The translations under genes and the position numbers were made by a program. From NCBI GenBank assembly GCA_023376005.1, contig CM042145.1, forward strand, positions 20,493,498 through 20,557,497: a stretch of 64,000 bases of DNA, written 5' to 3'. The DNA comes from Doryteuthis pealeii (lineage: Eukaryota; Mollusca; Cephalopoda; Myopsida; Loliginidae). This document shows positions 59,575 through 64,000 of the stretch, piece after piece; the first letter of the stretch is position 1; each line of letters starts with the position of its first letter. A model generated the notes under the pieces. That model was not told the DNA's origin and ran no database searches. It worked only from the letters and a program-made list of their open reading frames with translations.

Positions 59575-59827
59575 ATTTATCCAACCACTCCACCACAAGG
59601 TGGATTTCTAAGCGGGGTAAAGTTCGTTTGTATTCTGAATTTCCCTTATGCTAAAAGACCCAGTTTGCCCTACTACTTATTCATAGTTGTGGGGGGAGAA
59701 GAGATGGAATCATTACTTTCCCGAAAGCATTAGTGCGAAGATGAAACGCAGACAGACTCATTCATGATTTGAACTCGGGTCGCTGTCTCCATTTTCTAAG
59801 ACAATAACCGTTACGCAACATACCTCC
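59575..59827 (-). mobile_element. SINE-B, divergent
   Basis: CCACTCCACCACAAGGTGG, GCCCTACTACTTATTCATAG, and head complement GATTTGAACTCGGGTCGCTG. Confidence 0.7.
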
Positions 59828-59859
59828 TCTTTTGTCTTGTTAGGAATTCATACTGTATT

Positions 59860-60148
59860 TTTTTTCTAGATCACTAATTAGGACTGATCCTATTCTAGTA
59901 GTGACCACCCCAAGCGGAGTTTAACAGGTTTGAATTCAGAGTTTTCCTTCTCCTAAATTGGTTGCCTAACCAAGGTTAAAGAGCCCAGTCTGCCCTACCA
60001 TTTACCCATAACTGAAGGGAGAGTAGTTGGATTCATAACATTGCCAGCGGTATTAGCGCTATAGTGAACATTTTAGCTTCGTCCAGGATTTGAACTCGGG
60101 TCGACAAGTCCATTTCCTACGACTCTAACCATTACACCACGCACCTTC
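59860..60148 (-). mobile_element. SINE-B
   Basis: CCTATTCTAGTAGTGACCAC, GAGTTTTCCTTCTCCTAAAT, and head complement AGGATTTGAACTCGGGTCGA, ACCATTACACCACGCACC. Confidence 0.85.
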
Positions 60149-60665
60149 AACATAATTACTATTTAATTGCTGCATAGTCACTTCTTGTAATTAATCGGAG
60201 AGAAAGGAGGTAACATATTTTATATTCTTTTATGTTTTATATTCTTTTATGTTTTTTTATTCTTTTATAATTAGTAAACAATATGAAAAATATTCGAAAG
60301 TGAACACTCTAATTAACACAATTCATTGATCAGTCTTGCATGTCTGCGTCGTCAGCTGAATTGAATGCAAATACTTTATTTTTTTTCGATAAGGATATAC
60401 ATACCAGAATCGATGGGGTCACTAGTCTATTTTTTTCTTGTTATTTGTTCTCTCACACAGTCTTGTATTATTCGGATCGACCTATTTCTGAATCAACTAA
60501 CAGTGGGTCTTATTTGTGTTAAATAAATACTGATGTAGGCAAGAAACGACTAAATTAATCACTGAAGATCGACCATCCCGACCTAAATTCTTTCTGAACC
60601 AAAATTGAGATATCAATATTCAAAGAGTAGATGTTTATTTATATTTACTTAACCTATTATAAACC
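60149..60665. other. Unassigned AT-rich DNA
   Basis: No gene recognised. A short TATTCTTTTATGTTT repeat lies at 60220-60265. Confidence 0.4.
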
Positions 60666-60667
60666 AG

Positions 60668-61105
60668 TTGGAATATTGGGTATATAGTTATTTACTAAGC
60701 TTAGCTTAGATGTGGCACAGGGCCAGAAGTAAATGGCGCCCAGTGAGAATCGAACTCACTAACAATGGTGTGCTAATCTTGCTTGCTAACCATTACACCA
60801 CATGAGGTACCTAATATTTGGGTATATAGTTATTTATTAAGCTTAGCTTAGATATGGCACAAGCCAGAAGTATGGGGCACCCAGTGATAATCGAACTCAC
60901 TAACAATGGTTTTGCAAGCGAGCTTGCTAACCATTACACCACGTGAGGTGCCTAATATTTGGGTATATAGTTATTTACTAAGCTTAGCTTAGATATGGCA
61001 CAAGGCCAGAAGTATGGGGCACCCAGTGAGAATCGAACTCACTAACAATGGTTTGCGAAGCGAGCTTGCTAACCATTACACCACGTGAGGTGCCTAATAT
61101 TTGGA
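60668..61105 (-). repeat. Three tandem ~140-bp units, each with a SINE-C head
   Basis: Each unit has GGGTATATAGTTATTTACTA, AGCTTAGCTTAGATATGGCA, CCCAGTGAGAATCGAACTCA (B-box complement), TGCTAACCATTACACCACGT (A-box complement), and GAGGTGCCTAATATTTG. The units are nearly identical, so amplification was recent. Confidence 0.9.
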
Positions 61106-61434
61106 TATATAAGGTGTGCTAAAATTCACCACCTAAATTCATAGATTAGGCGGGGTCGCGTGGTCTATTCCTCCGCCAATCAACAACCGTGGCTGATTGA
61201 CTACTTAATCACTGATACTTTCTATAGTCCCTTTGCAATCATTGACGAAGGAACTTACAATACTAAGGAGAACCAAAGGATTCTTTACCAAGGATTTCCG
61301 CTGGACAAGCGCTCTTGCTTGAAGCCTAAAGATGGCCCATAAAAACGTAACAAAACCAAAACTCACATAGCGCATTAACCATAGAACGAGTGTTCGAGGT
61401 ATGACGTTAAACTGCAAAGGAGCAAGATCCCCCC
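61106..61434. other. Unassigned DNA
   Basis: No gene recognised. The two 60-70-codon frames here overlap on opposite strands and have no known domain. Confidence 0.4.
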
Positions 61435-61600
61435 AAAAAGGGGTGCCCTGTGTATGAGACTAAACTGCATCTGATGGTGAGGTTCCAATTCTGGAGCTCT
61501 GGTGAATGTGAAGAACCCTTTTATTGCTATTACTCCTAGGTCTACTCTGATCCAGAATGGTAGTACATGTTAGGGTAATATATATAGGCGAAATAGAACT
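61435..61600 (-). repeat. Rep-D 5' part
   Basis: AACTGCATCTGATGGTGAGG, TTCCAATTCTGGAGCTCTGG, TCTACTCTGATCCAGAATGG. Confidence 0.75.
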
Positions 61601-61711
61601 GTTTGAAAATCATTTATAATTTGATATGGCCGTGGGCAAAACAAAATTAAAACAAACCTTAAGAATCAATTAAACAAAAAAATATAGATAGGAATGAACA
61701 ATGAACACGAT

Positions 61712-61785
61712 TCCCTAACCTGTAGGCATAAAATAACCCTAGACGTGCTGACAATGCCGTTAAAATCAATAAATCAATTCATATT
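61712..61785 (+). repeat. Shared SINE tail
   Basis: CTGTAGGCATAAAATAACCC, GTGCTGACAATGCCGTTAAA, then ATCAATAAATCAA. Confidence 0.6.
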
Positions 61786-61837
61786 TAGCCATGTTTTCAC
61801 CGAAATAAATTGAAATTACCACTTTTCTATAAACAAT

Positions 61838-62082
61838 TCTCAGTCGGTAGATCATTCGCCTCGGAACCACAAGTTTCCGGGTTCGATACCGGCCCTCGTC
61901 AACACAGCGCACGAGTAGCACAGCATGGATCTGTACCGTAAAGTGGGGGCTAATGACGGGTGTATCACTCCACCTCATACGCAAAAACAATTTCCCTGGT
62001 CTAGCGCAAGTGAAAAGGGGATATACTCCTTCGTTATCTGGCTGATACCGGCAAAGGCCACTTCGTCAACGTTACTTTTACT
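61838..62082 (+). mobile_element. SINE-A, near full length
   Basis: CTCAGTCGGTAGATCATTCG, GTTTCCGGGTTCGATACCGG, GTAGCACAGCATGGATCTG and CAAGTGAAAAGGGGATATAC. The first head bases are missing. Minus-strand frames here are antisense. Confidence 0.85.
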
Positions 62083-62289
62083 ATGTAGGCAAAACCAACA
62101 AAGAACTGAATTAACTACATAGACACTTCTAAGATTTTCCTAGCATAGTGCAAAAATAGCGCTGGGAACTTTTGCATAATTATGTAGATATCGGTCAATA
62201 ATTAAATATTCGTTCATCTCTGCGCCTCTCCTTAATGATTATGAAGAGACATTTTGTATCGTATATAATTGAAGAACATAACTGTAAAA

Positions 62290-62568
62290 CTGACTTCAAC
62301 ATCAAATAATCCGACAACTGTTGACGTGAAATAAAACCAACCAACCAACCAGCCAACCAACCAACCAACCAACTAACTAACTAACGAACAACCAATCAAT
62401 GAACGAATGAACGAATGAACCAACGAACGAACGAACGAACGATAAACGCACGAACCAACCAACCAACCAACCAACCAGCTAACGAGCGAACGAATGAACA
62501 AACGAACGAACAAACGAACGAACCAACCAGCCAACCAACCAGCCAACCAACCAACCAACCAATCCTTT
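62290..62568 (+). repeat. SINE tail with long (CCAA)n/(CGAA)n array
   Basis: CAACATCAAATAATCCGACA and GTTGACGTGAAATAAAACC lead into ~230 bp of CCAA, CTAA and CGAA tetranucleotides. This is an extreme extension of the tail repeat that ends many of these retroposons. Confidence 0.9.
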
Positions 62569-62984
62569 GATCTGTATTGATTATGTTTAAAGTAGATCTG
62601 ATGAGTTGAAATTATCTTACGTCAATTCTTAATTGCAGTAATTTCATATTTTAAGGAAAAGTCAATTTCCCTCCAAATATGCAATTTTAAAGTTACTAAA
62701 TTAAACTGCACAATTTCCTGTTGCACCCTGATTGATGAGGCTCATTAACTCGACATAAAGAAAATGTTTTTTTTTTTTTTTTGAGGACAAGGTCACCAAT
62801 GACTCATTAGAATTATATAAAACTCAGACATAAATGATAAAGAAGCACCGCTGTTAAAATGTTTAGAAAAATCGATTGGAATTACACAATACCTTCATAG
62901 TCTCATAATACCTTTTCGGCAGAGCTTAGAATACATTAACTCACGGCCCACTAATATATACGGCCCCATATGTAACATCATTGG
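62569..62984. other. Unassigned DNA
   Basis: No gene recognised; a T-run at 62767-62782. Confidence 0.4.
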
Positions 62985-63492
62985 CAATTCAGTCTCGAAA
63001 GACTATGATAAAAGTTTTTGTGTGCCCCTGAAGTTGCAGCGCCTCCTGTGACTATGAAGTCCTATGTTTGAGAAACATTCTCGACCACAGATTTTGCATT
63101 TGTAGGTTGTCCCGGTAGATGATGATGTTCCGATGCTTTGTTGCCGTTGCTTTCTTATGGACCTCTTAGCTTCATGATGTTGTATCAGGGTGAATTCTGA
63201 CGTGTACAGTCCTCTATGGAGATTCTGCCGCCACTGAGGGCGGTCTTGAGCCAAATTTTCCCAGCTGGAAGGGACAATGCCAAAGCACATGAGATCATTT
63301 TTTACAGACATCCTTGAATCGCAGTAGGGGGCGACCAACCTGTCTTTTACCAGATGTTAGCTCTCCATAGAGGATGTCTTTCGGGATTCGTCCATCATCT
63401 ATCCGACGTACATGACCAACCATCGGAGACGACGTTGTCTCAGTAGAGAGTACAGGCTGGGGAGTTGAGCTCTCTCTGAGAGACAGAAACAT
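62985..63492 (-). pseudogene. Non-LTR retrotransposon C-terminus with zinc finger (copy B)
   Basis: In translation order: MVGHVRRIDDGRIPKDILYG, ELTSGKRQVGRPLLRFKDVC, a frameshift near 63300, then SWENLAQDRPQWRQNLHRGL, HHEAKRSIRKQRQQS and the finger CKICGRECFSNIGLHSHRRR-C. HVRRxDDxRIPK..LYGEL..GKR..GRP..RFKD is the conserved block just after the reverse transcriptase in many invertebrate LINEs. It extends copy A (15315-15600) by ~60 codons. Confidence 0.85.
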
Positions 63493-63925
63493 AAAGCAGA
63501 ACAGAATTCTAACATGCCGATTCGTTTTATAGTTAATTCATGTCTATTCCAAAAATGTTAAAACTCTATAAAATACTCAAACTGTTGTCTTTTTTTTTAG
63601 AAATGTAATGGTAAAAGATTGTAAACAAACTAACAAAAAATAGATATAAAAAATTATGCAGTTATACAAAACAAACACTAGTAAAAAAACCAATAAACTT
63701 AGCAACAATTTCTCTATGATTTCAGGTTATATCAAATAAAAATTAATTAAACCTTTTCAATGTAAAATGTATTCCCTGGTCATGGTAGGCAATAATAGTG
63801 ATGATATTACAGAGAAGTAGTATTTCTCAAGGAGGACTTAACATTTTGCACCGAATGAAATTCGAAAACATACGGTAAAATATTTTTTTAGAAAAGCTAC
63901 AGTCAAAAGATAATTTTTTGTAACT
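63493..63925. other. Unassigned AT-rich DNA
   Basis: No gene or repeat recognised. Confidence 0.4.
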
Positions 63926-64000
63926 TGGGAATGGTATGAATCCAACTACTCTCCCTCCAGCCATGTTAATAGTAGGGCAGACTGGGCTCTTTAACCTTGG
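63926..64000 (+). mobile_element. SINE-B body, cut by window end
   Basis: TTGGGAATGGTATGAATCCA, CTCTCCCTCCAGCCATG, GGGCTCTTTAACCTTGG. The head is missing at the left. Confidence 0.85.

Overview
This window looks like non-coding, repeat-saturated DNA from an animal nuclear genome. It is AT-rich and full of microsatellites. It contains no intact protein-coding gene that I can recognise. The evidence is Pol III SINEs with tRNA-like and 5S rRNA-like heads, Penelope-like (PLE) and other non-LTR debris, Helitrons, foldback DNA elements and solo/short LTR elements. The style fits a marine invertebrate, perhaps a mollusc such as a cephalopod, but the species assignment is only a guess. Most long reading frames are simple or tandem repeats.

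Family names used here are mine. SINE-A has a tRNA-Lys-like head. SINE-B and SINE-C have heads containing GTGTAATGGTTAG. SINE-5S has a 5S rRNA-derived head. Rep-D is a longer GC-richer repeat. Hel-1 and Hel-2 are non-autonomous Helitrons. MITE-P is a ~420-bp palindromic element. MITE-T is a foldback element carrying telomere-like repeats.

Layout. 0-7.5 kb: a TIR element, a ~590-bp duplicated block, SINE-A/B/C copies and a LINE tail. 8-19 kb: (ATCT)n and (TA)n tracts, a MITE-P split by a solo LTR, LINE tails, a hAT remnant, Hel-1, a large rearranged palindrome and a 1-kb pyrimidine tract. 18.5-25.4 kb: hammerhead ribozymes, a SINE-5S, a MITE-T with telomere-like repeats and a retrozyme-like tandem. 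26-35 kb: an LTR-microsatellite-LTR element inside a SINE-B, three tandem arrays (34 bp, ~118 bp and a ~120-bp array born from SINE-B). 36-46 kb: Hel-2 copies, a PLE GIY-YIG endonuclease fragment, a second ribozyme pair and a Helitron nested in a Helitron. 47-64 kb: SINE clusters, a foldback with telomere-like DNA inside a SINE-5S, a 63-bp satellite, a second MITE-T and LINE tails.

The most interesting content is a set of predicted self-cleaving hammerhead ribozymes, several in direct tandem pairs as in PLEs and retrozymes. Next are three foldback elements with precise 8-bp target duplications whose loops carry TTAGGG-like arrays. Nested insertions with empty sites in the same window fix the termini of several families.
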